Shown: positions 26,501-34,716 of the stretch, piece by piece
Numbering within the stretch: position 1 is the stretch's first letter
Layout: each line of letters opens with the position of its first letter
From: Varunaivibrio sulfuroxidans
GTDB taxonomy: Bacteria > Pseudomonadota > Alphaproteobacteria > Rhodospirillales > Magnetovibrionaceae
Assembly: GCF_029318635.1 (NCBI RefSeq)
Contig: NZ_CP119676.1
Coordinates: 2,989,001 to 3,053,000 of the forward strand
Length of the DNA: 64,000 nucleotides
Direction: 5' to 3'
Made by a program: the position numbers and the translations under genes
Notes under the pieces: generated by a model
Database searches by the model: none
What the model saw: the letters and a program-made list of their open reading frames with translations, nothing else
Told to the model about the DNA's origin: nothing

Positions 26501-27091
26501 TTATCCTCCGTAGGTAAAAATGACGTAGGCGTGGGCCGGTTTATCGGCGGTAATGGCGCATTCCATCGGCTTGTTGCCCCAGGTGCGCAGCGGTTCGTCC
26601 GCCGCCGAGAGGCCGGCCCGAAAATCGCGCACAGTGGCGGCGGGGGCGGCGACGGTGAAGACGAAGCGCCATTGTTCGGCGCTCACGGGCGCGCCCGCCG
26701 CCGACAATCCCGCCTGAAATGGGCCGTGCTCGACGATCGTCACCGCGTAGCCCAGCGTGGCGGCGAGGTCGATGAAGTATTGCCGAGATTGTCCGCCCCG
26801 CGCGGTCAGGGCGGCGGTTAGCGCGGCGCGGCGCTGCTGGATGGTGACCGCCGCCCCGGCGGCGCATTTGTCCGGCAGGCCGGCGACCCGCTCCCAGTCG
26901 GCGAGCATCTCCAACGTCGTGCGCGGGTCGTCCTCGTCGATCAGGTCGCCCGCGCGGCCATCGGCGTCGGCCAGGCCGTCGGCCATGGCGGCGAGCAACC
27001 GGGTCAGAGTCGCCGCGGGCTCGCGCGGCCAGGCCGCGCCGGGCGGCAGCAGCTGTTGCAGTTGGTCGAGGTAGGCGGATTTATCCATCAT
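26501..27091 (-). CDS. Mu gp48-like baseplate protein (DUF2313/YmfQ)
   Basis: A 196-aa baseplate component. The opening YLDQLQQLLPPGAAWPRE, the central RTTLEMLADWERVAGLP and the end WGNKPMECAITADKPAHAYVIF are characteristic of the YmfQ/DUF2313 family, which links the baseplate wedge to the fibres. It starts three bases after the gp47-like gene ends. The start ATG is doubled (27091 or 27088). Confidence 0.85.
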   Translation of the reverse strand: MMDKSAYLDQLQQLLPPGAAWPREPAATLTRLLAAMADGLADADGRAGDLIDEDDPRTTLEMLADWERVAGLPDKCAAGAAVTIQQRRAALTAALTARGGQSRQYFIDLAATLGYAVTIVEHGPFQAGLSAAGAPVSAEQWRFVFTVAAPAATVRDFRAGLSAADEPLRTWGNKPMECAITADKPAHAYVIFTYGG

Positions 27092-27094
27092 GCG

Positions 27095-28153
27095 TCACAC
27101 CCATGTTATGGCTCCCATCACCGCGATCTCGCCGGTCGCGTGGGCGACGTCGGCGATCGGCGCGGTCAGGGCGTGATCAACCTCGCCGGCGGCGATGGAG
27201 ATCGCCTCCCTGATATGGCTGATCAGGATCGCGCCGCCCGGCGCCGCCTCGCGCCCGATCAGGTCGGTCAGCTCCGCCGTGACGGCGTCCTTGACCGCCT
27301 GGGTCGCGGGGTTGAGTCCGGCGATGGTGAGGTCGAGCGGGACGGCGATCGGGGCGACCACGGTGACGGCGGCGGTCACCGGCCGCACGGCGTCGAGGGC
27401 GGCCTGCACGGCGGCGACGTCCGCCGCCAAGGGGATGCCGTCCGCATACGCGCCGTCCATCATAAAACGCACCGTCACCGTGCCCAGACCCAGTTCCAGC
27501 GGCCAGACCCAGGCGCGGGTGACCCCCACGACGCCGAGCGCCCAGGCGACATAATCGAAATCGGCCCCGCCGTGGGGCGGCTCCTGGATGCGGTCCAGAA
27601 CGCGCGCCAGCAGGGCGGCGTCGCCCTCCTCGTCCGCGGCCCCGCCGAGGCCGCCCGCCGCGACCGTGGCGACCCCGGCGACGCCCGCGATCGGGGTGAT
27701 CAAGGACAAAGGCGATCCGGCGGCGGCGGCCCCCGCCGCGCCCGGGACCTCGGCGACGACGGCGGCGGTGGCGACCCCGGCGGCGATGGCGACCTCGGCG
27801 ACGGTGGCGTAACGCACGCCGTCGGCGCGGGTTAAAACCGTGGCGGCGGGGATCGCCCGGCCGTCGGTCCCGGTAAAATCGACTTGGCCGGCGGCGAAGG
27901 CGGCGACCTTACGCTGAATGCCCCAGATGTCGGCATGCCGGTCGAGATATTCGGCGGCGGCGGTATCCGGCAGCACCTGATCGGCGATAAAGTCGAGATA
28001 TCCGTACAGGCCGTGCAGCCCACCCGCCAGGGTGCGCGCGAGAACGCCCAAGGCGGTGCGGCGCAGGGCGGCGTCGGCCCCCGGCAAGTTGGCCGCGATC
28101 TCCGCCTCGGCGGTGGCGATCAGCTCGCTTAATGTCGGGCGTTGAAAGGCCAT
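27095..28153 (-). CDS. Baseplate J/gp47 family protein
   Basis: A 352-aa wedge protein of the contractile tail baseplate, equivalent to Mu gp47 and P2 gpJ. It opens with the RPTLSELIATAEAEIAANL helix and contains AAAEYLDRHADIWGIQRK and PPHGGADFDYVAWAL, a family hallmark. Low-complexity alanine/valine stretches in the middle reflect the GC-rich genome. It abuts the gp46-like gene (28154) without a gap. Confidence 0.88.
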   Translation of the reverse strand: MAFQRPTLSELIATAEAEIAANLPGADAALRRTALGVLARTLAGGLHGLYGYLDFIADQVLPDTAAAEYLDRHADIWGIQRKVAAFAAGQVDFTGTDGRAIPAATVLTRADGVRYATVAEVAIAAGVATAAVVAEVPGAAGAAAAGSPLSLITPIAGVAGVATVAAGGLGGAADEEGDAALLARVLDRIQEPPHGGADFDYVAWALGVVGVTRAWVWPLELGLGTVTVRFMMDGAYADGIPLAADVAAVQAALDAVRPVTAAVTVVAPIAVPLDLTIAGLNPATQAVKDAVTAELTDLIGREAAPGGAILISHIREAISIAAGEVDHALTAPIADVAHATGEIAVMGAITWV

Positions 28154-28672
28154 TTAACCGTTCCCCCCCTTCGCGGTTTGGTCCGCCCGTGCGCGCCAAA
28201 CGTAATCGAAGCGCCCGTTCGCGCCGGTCGGGCGGCGGACCGTGATCGCGATCGCCAGCACGCCGCCGGGCGCGGCCTCGACCGCGACATCGACGCGCGC
28301 CGCGACGCCGTCGTCGATTAGCCATTGCAGCGCCTCGCGCACGTAGGTACGGGCGCGGGCGATGGTTTCGGGGACGATCTTTTCGCGGCCGAGCAGCCAC
28401 AATCGCGATCCGATGCGATCGCCCTCGGCGGGTGCGCCGTCCACCACGGGCGGCGCGCCGTCGCCCCACCAGCCGCGGCGGTCGCCGCCGCCCCGGCCCC
28501 CCGATCTTGGCGCGCCGTCGCCGGGCAGGATGTCGTCCGGGTGCGCGCGCCGATCGGTAAACAGCGATATGGCGATCGCGGTGCCGAGCCCACCATCGAC
28601 CGCGAGGCCCGCGCCGTCCATCGACAGATCGCCGGTTAAGGTTTTTTCGTCAAGGTAAATCACTGCGTCCAT
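28154..28672 (-). CDS. Mu gp46-like baseplate protein
   Basis: A 172-aa member of the GP46 family, the gpW/gp25-like wedge component. RRGWWGD, GSRLWLLGREKIVPETIARARTYVREALQWLIDDG and the final strand region are characteristic. I chose the ATG at 28672, which overlaps the stop of the gp45-like gene. It is coupled to both neighbours. Confidence 0.85.
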   Translation of the reverse strand: MDAVIYLDEKTLTGDLSMDGAGLAVDGGLGTAIAISLFTDRRAHPDDILPGDGAPRSGGRGGGDRRGWWGDGAPPVVDGAPAEGDRIGSRLWLLGREKIVPETIARARTYVREALQWLIDDGVAARVDVAVEAAPGGVLAIAITVRRPTGANGRFDYVWRARADQTAKGGNG

Positions 28673-29232
28673 TAAGCGCTCCTCACGTTGGCCGAGCCGG
28701 TGACGATCGGCCACCTTCCGGCGGACGATCCCGACGCCACGTCAACCAGGTCGCCGACGCGGGCGATTTGCGCGCCGCCCGCGCCCGCCAATTGGATATC
28801 CGTGGAATTGATTGTGACGGCGGGCGCGGTGACGGTGACGCCGCCGGGCCGGGTGGTGGCGACCTCGATCCCGGCGCGGGCCAGCTTGATGATCTGACCC
28901 TGATCGTCGTGCAGCGCCACCTCGCCCGGCGCAAGGCCGGTCAAGCGGTAACGCCGATCGCCGACGCAGATCGCCACGCCCGCGTCGCGGTTGCCGCCGA
29001 CGGCGAGCAAGATCGCCTCCGCCCCAGGGTGGGGATGGGCGGTAAAGCCGTAGTCGGTGATGCGCTCGACGCCGTCCAGCACCTCGCCCGCAAGGGCGGT
29101 GATTTGCACCGTCTGGCACCTGTCGCCGTCGGCGACGGCGGCGATCACGGCGCGGCCGATCATCAACCGCACCCGGCGTTGGAGCGGCCGGGTCATCTTG
29201 GCGATGGCGTTGATCACGGATTCGGTCACCAT
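28672..29232 (-). CDS. Baseplate assembly protein V, spike (Mu gp45-like)
   Basis: A 186-aa central spike protein that pierces the outer membrane. An N-terminal helix is followed by an OB-fold region (ERITDYGFTAHPHPGAEAILLAVGGNRD) and a repetitive beta-helical C-terminus (VTVTAPAVTINSTDIQLAG). The end GDLVDVASGSSAGRWPIVTGS is typical of Mu-type spikes. The ATG at 29232 overlaps the stop of the gpP-like gene by seven bases. A long frame on the same stretch in another phase is only a shadow. Confidence 0.85.
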   Translation of the reverse strand: MVTESVINAIAKMTRPLQRRVRLMIGRAVIAAVADGDRCQTVQITALAGEVLDGVERITDYGFTAHPHPGAEAILLAVGGNRDAGVAICVGDRRYRLTGLAPGEVALHDDQGQIIKLARAGIEVATTRPGGVTVTAPAVTINSTDIQLAGAGGAQIARVGDLVDVASGSSAGRWPIVTGSANVRSA

Positions 29233-30302
29233 CCCGCACCCCCCGCGCCCGCGCCCCCCGCGTTTGTCGTGTCGGTGGGCTTGGGCAACACGTCGAACGC
29301 GCCGGGCAGGACGAGATCGATGTCGCTCAACGTGCCGCCCGCGCCCAACGTGTGGGTGATTTGGGCGATCAGCATCTCGCCCTTTAGCCGGGGGAAGTCC
29401 ACGCCGACCCGGTCCCCCGGTCGCCACGGCGCGCCCGCCGCATCGCGCCAGCCCTGAACGGTAACGGTGATGCGCTTGGCCCGCGCGGCGCGCACGCGGG
29501 ACTCCCACGCCGCGCGCTCGGCGAAGGTGGGGCCGTTTCCAGGCTCCTCGGCGATGACGATCAGCGGGCGATAGCGGGTGACGGCGCCGTCCGCGGCGGT
29601 AGCCGACGCGCCCGCGATATCGGTGGCGTCCTTCCAGCCGCCGCCCGTGTCCTGGCCCTTGACGGTGTAGGTCGAAAACCGTTCGGTAAGCGACGCCGTG
29701 GCGCGCAGCTTGAGGACGTTGCCGCCCGCGCCCAGTTTCAGCGCCCCGTTCGGGTTGGCCGCGCCCGCCACGGCGGCGATGACGATGCCGCCGACGCCGT
29801 CCGAACGAACCAGGCGGGCGCGCTGTCGGCAGGCGCGCTCGATGGCCTCGAACGCGGTCTCGCCCTCTTGAATCCGAAAGGTCTCGAACCGCGCGCCGGT
29901 CCCCGCCGGCGCGGTGACTTTGATTTTGAACGGCGCGCAAATGTCGGCGGCGATGTCCTCCAGCCGGGCGTTTTTCCAGCCGCCCGATTTGTGCACGGCG
30001 GAACAATCGACCAGGTCGCCCGCCCGGTCGCGCCCGCGCACCGTAAAGGTGCGCGACGTCTCCTCGATCGCCTCCTCGACGTCGTCGATATGTCCGGTGA
30101 TCACCGGGCGGCCGTAAAGCTCGACCCGGCAGGGCGCGCCGGGGGCAAGCGGCCGCCGGGTGGTCTGCCCCGGCCAACGATCGGTCAAGGTCAGTTGGAA
30201 CGTCCCCGCGATCCGTTCGATCCCACGGGTGATCGAGATATCTTCCCAGCCCCGCCAAGCGGCGGCGTCGATGATCAGGCTGGCGCGGGCGGCGTTAGGC
30301 AT
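29226..30302 (-). CDS. Mu gpP-like baseplate hub protein
   Basis: A 358-aa protein with the gpD/gp27-like hub fold. WEDISITRGIERIAGTFQLTLTDRWPG at the N-terminus, the RVELYGRPVITGHIDDVE strand, a middle FETFRIQEGETAFEAIERACRQ segment and late VQGWRDAAGAPWRPGDRVGV are family hallmarks. I chose the ATG at 30302, overlapping the end of the gpN-like gene. The glycine/alanine tail is probably flexible. It forms the hub on which the gp45 spike sits. Confidence 0.87.
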   Translation of the reverse strand: MPNAARASLIIDAAAWRGWEDISITRGIERIAGTFQLTLTDRWPGQTTRRPLAPGAPCRVELYGRPVITGHIDDVEEAIEETSRTFTVRGRDRAGDLVDCSAVHKSGGWKNARLEDIAADICAPFKIKVTAPAGTGARFETFRIQEGETAFEAIERACRQRARLVRSDGVGGIVIAAVAGAANPNGALKLGAGGNVLKLRATASLTERFSTYTVKGQDTGGGWKDATDIAGASATAADGAVTRYRPLIVIAEEPGNGPTFAERAAWESRVRAARAKRITVTVQGWRDAAGAPWRPGDRVGVDFPRLKGEMLIAQITHTLGAGGTLSDIDLVLPGAFDVLPKPTDTTNAGGAGAGGAGW

Positions 30303-31506
30303 CGACCGTGACCTCCAACGTATCGCCGCCGGGCACGAAGCCCGGGTGACGCACCCGGTTGCGCCGGACCAATGCATCGGCCATCCCCACCGCCGCCGCC
30401 GGGGTGTCGCCGTAAATATCGTGCGCCAGGGCCAGCGCCGGGCGCGTGGCGATCGGCGTGACGGCGCGCAAGCGCGGCAACCCCGCGGCGCGCGCGTCCA
30501 GGCCTTGGACGACTTCGGCGCGCAGCGCCGTCAAGGCGCGATAGGTGGGATCGGGGGCGGTCAGGCTCTCGCCCTCCAACGCCTGGGCCAGGGTGTCGCG
30601 GCGCGTCAGCGCGGCGGCGCGGTTGGCGAAGGTCTCGCGCGCGGCGGCGCGTGCGCCGTGGATCACGGCGGTGCGCCGGATCAGGGCGCTCAGCGCGTCG
30701 GCGTTGCCTTGCTGGGCGCGGCGGGTCGCGGTCGGCGGGGCGGCGGCGGTCGGGGCGGATGCGGGGCCGGCGTAATCGTAAAGCCGGCCCAGCGCCCCCG
30801 CCAGACGCCCGCCCGGCAGGTCCAGCGGCAGGGCGATCAGGCCGCCCAGTTTTTGCGCCAGGCCCGCCGGATCGCGCACCAGGCTCGCCGCCTGATCGCG
30901 GGCCGCCCCGGCGCCCGAGGCGAAGGCGGCGGCGTCCGCCCCGCCCAGGCGCACCCCCGAAAACGCCCGCGTCAGCGCATCGATCCCGGCGCGCACCTTA
31001 TCCGCGCCGTCGGCGGCGACGAACTGAGGCAATCCGCCGACGTTAAAGGTGTTTTTAAAGTCGCTTTGCGCGGCGCCCATCGCGCCCCCCGCCGCATGGT
31101 CGATGCGCGCCCCCGTCGCCGCCCGGGCGCGCGGCCGGGGGACGTCTCCGGTCTCCTCGAAGGTCAATGAAAAGGCGACATAACCGCCGTCGCGGGTGGT
31201 GTGGCGCTCGCGGGCCTCGGTGCACGCCACCGTCAGCTCGCCCAAAACCGGATGGACCAGCGCGCCCGATCCCGGCGCGGCGATCGCGGCGCGCAGGCGG
31301 GCCGCCCGGTCCAGGGCGCCGGCGCCCCAAACATACGCCTCGATCCGATGGCGCGGCGTCTTCGCGCCCAAGTCCTCGTGATAGGCGCGGTCCTGCCCGG
31401 GATACTCGTGAACCTGAAACCGCCGCCCCAACTCGCCGTCGGCCGACGAATAGAAAAACGACGCGCCCCGAAACGATGCTTTGCGAAGGTTGTCTCTCCA
31501 GCTCAT
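30295..31506 (-). CDS. Mu gpN-like tail/DNA circularisation protein
   Basis: A 403-aa protein with the DNA_circ_N domain at the N-terminus (WRDNLRKASFRGASFFYSS, then RFQVHEYPGQDRAYHEDLG and RIEAYVWG). The C-terminal two thirds are helical and alanine/arginine rich. In Mu this protein belongs to the baseplate and tail-fibre assembly. Its start at 31506 is only 41 bases from the start of the oppositely oriented lipoprotein gene, so that gene's promoter must overlap this coding start. Confidence 0.85.
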   Translation of the reverse strand: MSWRDNLRKASFRGASFFYSSADGELGRRFQVHEYPGQDRAYHEDLGAKTPRHRIEAYVWGAGALDRAARLRAAIAAPGSGALVHPVLGELTVACTEARERHTTRDGGYVAFSLTFEETGDVPRPRARAATGARIDHAAGGAMGAAQSDFKNTFNVGGLPQFVAADGADKVRAGIDALTRAFSGVRLGGADAAAFASGAGAARDQAASLVRDPAGLAQKLGGLIALPLDLPGGRLAGALGRLYDYAGPASAPTAAAPPTATRRAQQGNADALSALIRRTAVIHGARAAARETFANRAAALTRRDTLAQALEGESLTAPDPTYRALTALRAEVVQGLDARAAGLPRLRAVTPIATRPALALAHDIYGDTPAAAVGMADALVRRNRVRHPGFVPGGDTLEVTVDA

Positions 31507-31547
31507 CGTGCTACTCTCCTTTTTGTCGATTGGATGGGAGAGTGGGG

Positions 31548-32015
31548 ATGAAAAACCTGATTGCGACGATCTTCTGCTTGCTGGCCCTTACGGCGTGTGG
31601 AGATGGGGCGGCAAAGGACGTCACCTTTACCGTCACCGGCGTGCATAAAAAAGGGGACGTCGATATTGTCGCCAATGCCCTTGGTACGTTTCGCAAAAGC
31701 TGCGGGCCGCTGTTCAAAAGTTGGGGTGACGTCACCGGCGCGCGGGCGACCCTGCGTGAGTCCGCTAAGGGGAGCGTTCCAAATAAATTTGGCTGGAAAA
31801 AGTATCTCACCGTCGAAATTGACGTGACCGACGATCCGAAAACGATGATCAGAAGCGCGGCGTACCAGACACTTTTTTACTTTCTGGGCAGCGGCGTGGA
31901 CACGGGGATCCAAGCGACGAAAAAGCCCGCTCGAATTTTGTGCAACATCAATGAGACAGGCTTTCGGCGCGTTCCCGCACTGAGACCAATGCGCACCTTG
32001 TCGGCTTATAATTGA
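31548..32015 (+). CDS. Lipoprotein moron inside the tail operon
   Basis: A 155-aa predicted lipoprotein on the strand opposite to the phage late genes. It has a basic start, a hydrophobic stretch and a lipobox LTAC with lipidated Cys17, followed by GDGA. The mature part (about 135 aa) is mixed alpha/beta with a second cysteine near 52 and a third near 132. It resembles no family that I know. The ATG at 31548 follows GGGAGAGTGGGG. It lies between the tape measure and gpN genes, where Mu has nothing. That placement is typical of prophage-expressed morons such as superinfection-exclusion lipoproteins, but the role is inference. Confidence 0.7.
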   Translation: MKNLIATIFCLLALTACGDGAAKDVTFTVTGVHKKGDVDIVANALGTFRKSCGPLFKSWGDVTGARATLRESAKGSVPNKFGWKKYLTVEIDVTDDPKTMIRSAAYQTLFYFLGSGVDTGIQATKKPARILCNINETGFRRVPALRPMRTLSAYN

Positions 32016-32026
32016 GACGCAGTTTT

Positions 32027-33925
32027 TCACCCCGCTCCCCCCATCACCAGCCCGGCATCGACATTGATTCCAAAATTAGGATTATCGCTTTTGAGCGCCT
32101 TGACATGCGGGCGGCCATCGCTGTCGATCTTGATGTGCAGCTCACCGCCAACGGTGGCGTGTGCAGCGCTGTGCCGGCCCCTATAAGCACTCGTGAAACT
32201 AGGTGTCGTATCCGATTTATTAACATTGGTCGTCGTCACGGCGGCGGAAATCCCCAACCGTTTTTTGACCCAATCGGGTATCATCCGGGTCAACCCGGCT
32301 ATTGCATTGGACAACCATGTCGTCAACGCGCGCCATTTGGCGACGACGCCATCGACGAATCCGCCAATCCACTTTACCCCGACGGAAACCATGTTAGTGC
32401 CAAGGAGATATTTAACCAGCGACATCATGCCGCTGTAAAAAACAGCCTCGATCTCGGCCCCTATTTTTTTGACGAATGCCGTCACGGCGCCCCATTTTCG
32501 CCACAGCAGAACCAGGGCCGCGATCACGGCCAGGATGCCAATGACGACCCATGATATTGGGTTGGCCAACAGCGCTGCCGTCCAGGCCCATGTGGCCGTC
32601 ACGGCGCCCCAGATCGATCCGGCAAGGGATGCGATGACGGGGATTCCGATTGACAGGCCATAAAACCCCATTCCCAACTGCCCGATAACCATCAGGAGAG
32701 GTCCGACGACAGCGAGGATCAATGCGAGGACGGAAACGAATCTGAACATCATCGGGGACGATTTCGAGAGGGCGCTTATCCACCTCGTGAGTCCCTTGAC
32801 CATGTCTGTGAACCATCGAAGTAAACCGGCGTCAGCGAGTGTTAATTGCAACCCTTCGAACGCCGATGTAAGGCGGCGCAATTCACCTGTCGCGCCTTTC
32901 ATTTGCGCTTCGGATACCTTTTTGGCAATGCCGCCTGACGTCTCCAAGGATTTAGTGAGGTTATCCAGCGCCGGCGCGCCTTCCTTCGCCAGCGCCTGGA
33001 ATGCGGGACCGGCGCGATCCCCAAAAATCGTCATCATTTCAGCGATGCCCGCGCCATGACTGTTGAGCTCTTGAATCACTTTCGAGAGCGAGACAATGCC
33101 GCCTTCCGAGGTTTTGATATCGCTTTTTTTGATGCCGAGGCGACTTAAAACCTTTTGCGCCTCCCGCGACGGGTTGAGTAATCTCGACAGCGCCCCGCGC
33201 AGCGCCGTTCCGGCCATTGATCCTTGATATCCGGCGCTACCCATTAACCCCAATGCAGCGGCGGCTTCTTCGAATTTAATTCCCGCTCCCTTGGCGACCG
33301 AACCGGAATATTTTAACGCCACTCCCAGCTGCTGTAGGTCGGTGTTTGACGATGTGAAGGTCTTCACCAAGACGTCGTTAATTCGCCCGATACTTTCCGC
33401 CTTAAAACCATACCCCGACATAATGTTGGTGACGGTATCGGCGGCCTGGCCCAGGTCCATTTGCGCCGATGCGGCCAATTGCAAGGTCCCTGGCAGAGCC
33501 GCAATAATCTTTTCCGTCTTAAACCCGGCCATGGCGAGAAATCCCATGCCCTCGGCGGCTTGGGTCGCCGAGTATTGGGTGGTTTTCCCAAGGTTGCGCG
33601 CTTGCGCACGCAGGCGGTTGAAGTCCCCTCCCGTGGCATTGGTGAGCACCCCGACGCGGTTCATCGATTGTTCGAATTGCGCCGCCGAACGGATCGTCAG
33701 CGCGCCCAACCCGACGATCGGCGCGGTCATTTTCAGCGACATGGATTTTCCCACATCGCCGATTTTACGCGATGCGTTGCGCACATGTTCGAGCCGCCGC
33801 GCCGTCGCTTCCGCCGCCTGCCCGGCCTGTCGCATACTCGCCTGAATTTGACGCGTTGCGCGCCGAAGTGTAGACGACATTCTGTCTACGGCCTCAAACC
33901 GAAAGCGTGCTGTCATGTCGCTCAT
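32027..33925 (-). CDS. Phage tail tape measure protein
   Basis: A 632-aa tape measure, which sets tail length and passes through the tail tube. It has a coiled-coil start (RMSSTLRRATRQIQASM), the TP901-type core (YSATQAAEGMGFLAMAGF, then DVLVKTFTSSNTDLQQLG and GTALRGALSRLLNPS), and a hydrophobic central region of several helices near residues 395-480. The C-terminus is a small beta region. The start at 33925 overlaps the frameshifted tail of the tail chaperone by 32 bases. Confidence 0.92.
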   Translation of the reverse strand: MSDMTARFRFEAVDRMSSTLRRATRQIQASMRQAGQAAEATARRLEHVRNASRKIGDVGKSMSLKMTAPIVGLGALTIRSAAQFEQSMNRVGVLTNATGGDFNRLRAQARNLGKTTQYSATQAAEGMGFLAMAGFKTEKIIAALPGTLQLAASAQMDLGQAADTVTNIMSGYGFKAESIGRINDVLVKTFTSSNTDLQQLGVALKYSGSVAKGAGIKFEEAAAALGLMGSAGYQGSMAGTALRGALSRLLNPSREAQKVLSRLGIKKSDIKTSEGGIVSLSKVIQELNSHGAGIAEMMTIFGDRAGPAFQALAKEGAPALDNLTKSLETSGGIAKKVSEAQMKGATGELRRLTSAFEGLQLTLADAGLLRWFTDMVKGLTRWISALSKSSPMMFRFVSVLALILAVVGPLLMVIGQLGMGFYGLSIGIPVIASLAGSIWGAVTATWAWTAALLANPISWVVIGILAVIAALVLLWRKWGAVTAFVKKIGAEIEAVFYSGMMSLVKYLLGTNMVSVGVKWIGGFVDGVVAKWRALTTWLSNAIAGLTRMIPDWVKKRLGISAAVTTTNVNKSDTTPSFTSAYRGRHSAAHATVGGELHIKIDSDGRPHVKALKSDNPNFGINVDAGLVMGGAG

Positions 33926-34345
33926 TGATTGTCCTCAGTTCGCGATGCCAACGCACCGCGTCGATCAGATCGAGATTCCAAATGTCATCGGGCGCGAAGT
34001 GGTACCCGAACGCCAATTCCCCCGCCAGCGCCCACGGGTCGGCGGGGACCCCGCCTAACTTTTGGGTTTCGGAAAAAAACCCTCGATCACCAAACTCAGT
34101 CCTTCCAGATCGGCTAGATCAAGTTCTCCGACCTCGACCTTACTTAAACCCGAGAGGCGTTGGATCAACGTTTCCAGCGTATCGCCTTCAAGCGTTTCCA
34201 ACGCCTTCAGGTTGAGGCCGCGAAGATCCTTGAGCTTGGCGCGGCGCAGGGTGACGGTTTCGATGTTTTCCTCGCGCACGCCGCCACTCCCGGTCAGGGT
34301 GCGCACAATCGGGTACTGAAGCCGGACGGTATTATCGTTAAGCAA
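33894..34345 (-). CDS. Tail assembly chaperone, -1 frameshift product (Mu gp41/41')
   Basis: Reading 34345 down to 34073, then shifting back one base within the T7 run and continuing to 33894, gives about 150 aa. The first 91 residues are the gp41-like protein. The remaining 59 (SETQKLGGVPADPWALAGE and then FAPDDIWNLDLIDAVRWHR) match the expected second domain of this chaperone class. Long-tailed phages conserve a programmed frameshift exactly here, before the tape measure gene. The slip site is visible; the shift itself is inferred. Confidence 0.75.
34055..34345 (-). CDS. Tail assembly chaperone, zero-frame product (Mu gp41-like)
   Basis: A 96-aa protein of the Mu gp41 tail assembly family. 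VRLQYPIV at the start, VTLRRAKLKDLRGL, and a leucine-rich acidic C-terminus ending FFPKPKS are seen. It starts with TTG at 34345, overlapping the end of the tail tube gene and preceded by GGAGGAG. This is the abundant form; a minority of ribosomes should shift into the longer product. It helps the tube polymerise around the tape measure. Confidence 0.82.
   Translation of the reverse strand: MLNDNTVRLQYPIVRTLTGSGGVREENIETVTLRRAKLKDLRGLNLKALETLEGDTLETLIQRLSGLSKVEVGELDLADLEGLSLVIEGFFPKPKS
34070..34082 (-). promoter_or_regulatory. -1 ribosomal frameshift site in tail chaperone gene
   Basis: On the minus strand the zero-frame codons GGT TTT TTT CCG contain the perfect slippery heptamer T TTT TTT (A-run at 34073-34079 on the plus strand). 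It is four codons before the zero-frame end KPKS, and the -1 frame stays open for 59 codons with a sensible protein. Confidence 0.7.
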
Positions 34346-34703
34346 CTTTCATCTCCTCCATCACCGGGCCGAAAAACTCCAGTTCGACTTTGTCGTTTTT
34401 GATGTGTGGTACGGCTTTGAGGACGTAGTGGTTTCCGACATAGGTCTGGCCGGTGTCGAGCTCGCAGGTTAGGGTGACGTCGGTCCAGGCGGCCATTTTC
34501 GCCGTGCTGTCGCCCGCGCCCCAGTCGATATTGCACTTGACCTCGCCCGCCTTGAGTTGTTCGGACCAGTGGCCGGGGTGATTGCCGTTTTCCTTGTCGG
34601 TGCGTTCCGGGCCGCCGACGTAAATTTCGGCGTCGGGGTGGCTTTCGATGACGTCGCCATCGACCTTGATCGTGACCCTGCCGACTTTTTTGTTGGGATT
34701 CAT
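34338..34703 (-). CDS. Phage tail tube protein (Mu gpM-like)
   Basis: A 121-aa tube protomer. GRVTIKVDGDVIESHPDAEIYVGG at the N-terminus, the KAGEVKCNIDW strand, and VTLTCELDTGQTYVGNHYVL followed by KVELEFFGP match the Mu M family. It lies right after the sheath gene, as in every contractile-tail phage of this type. The stop overlaps the TTG start of the chaperone gene. Confidence 0.88.
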   Translation of the reverse strand: MNPNKKVGRVTIKVDGDVIESHPDAEIYVGGPERTDKENGNHPGHWSEQLKAGEVKCNIDWGAGDSTAKMAAWTDVTLTCELDTGQTYVGNHYVLKAVPHIKNDKVELEFFGPVMEEMKVA

Positions 34704-34716
34704 GTCTCAGCCCTCC

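Noticed and set aside
28672-30258. A 528-aa frame covering gpP
   Set aside because: Only its last 186 residues (the gp45-like spike) are real. The rest overlaps gpP in another phase.
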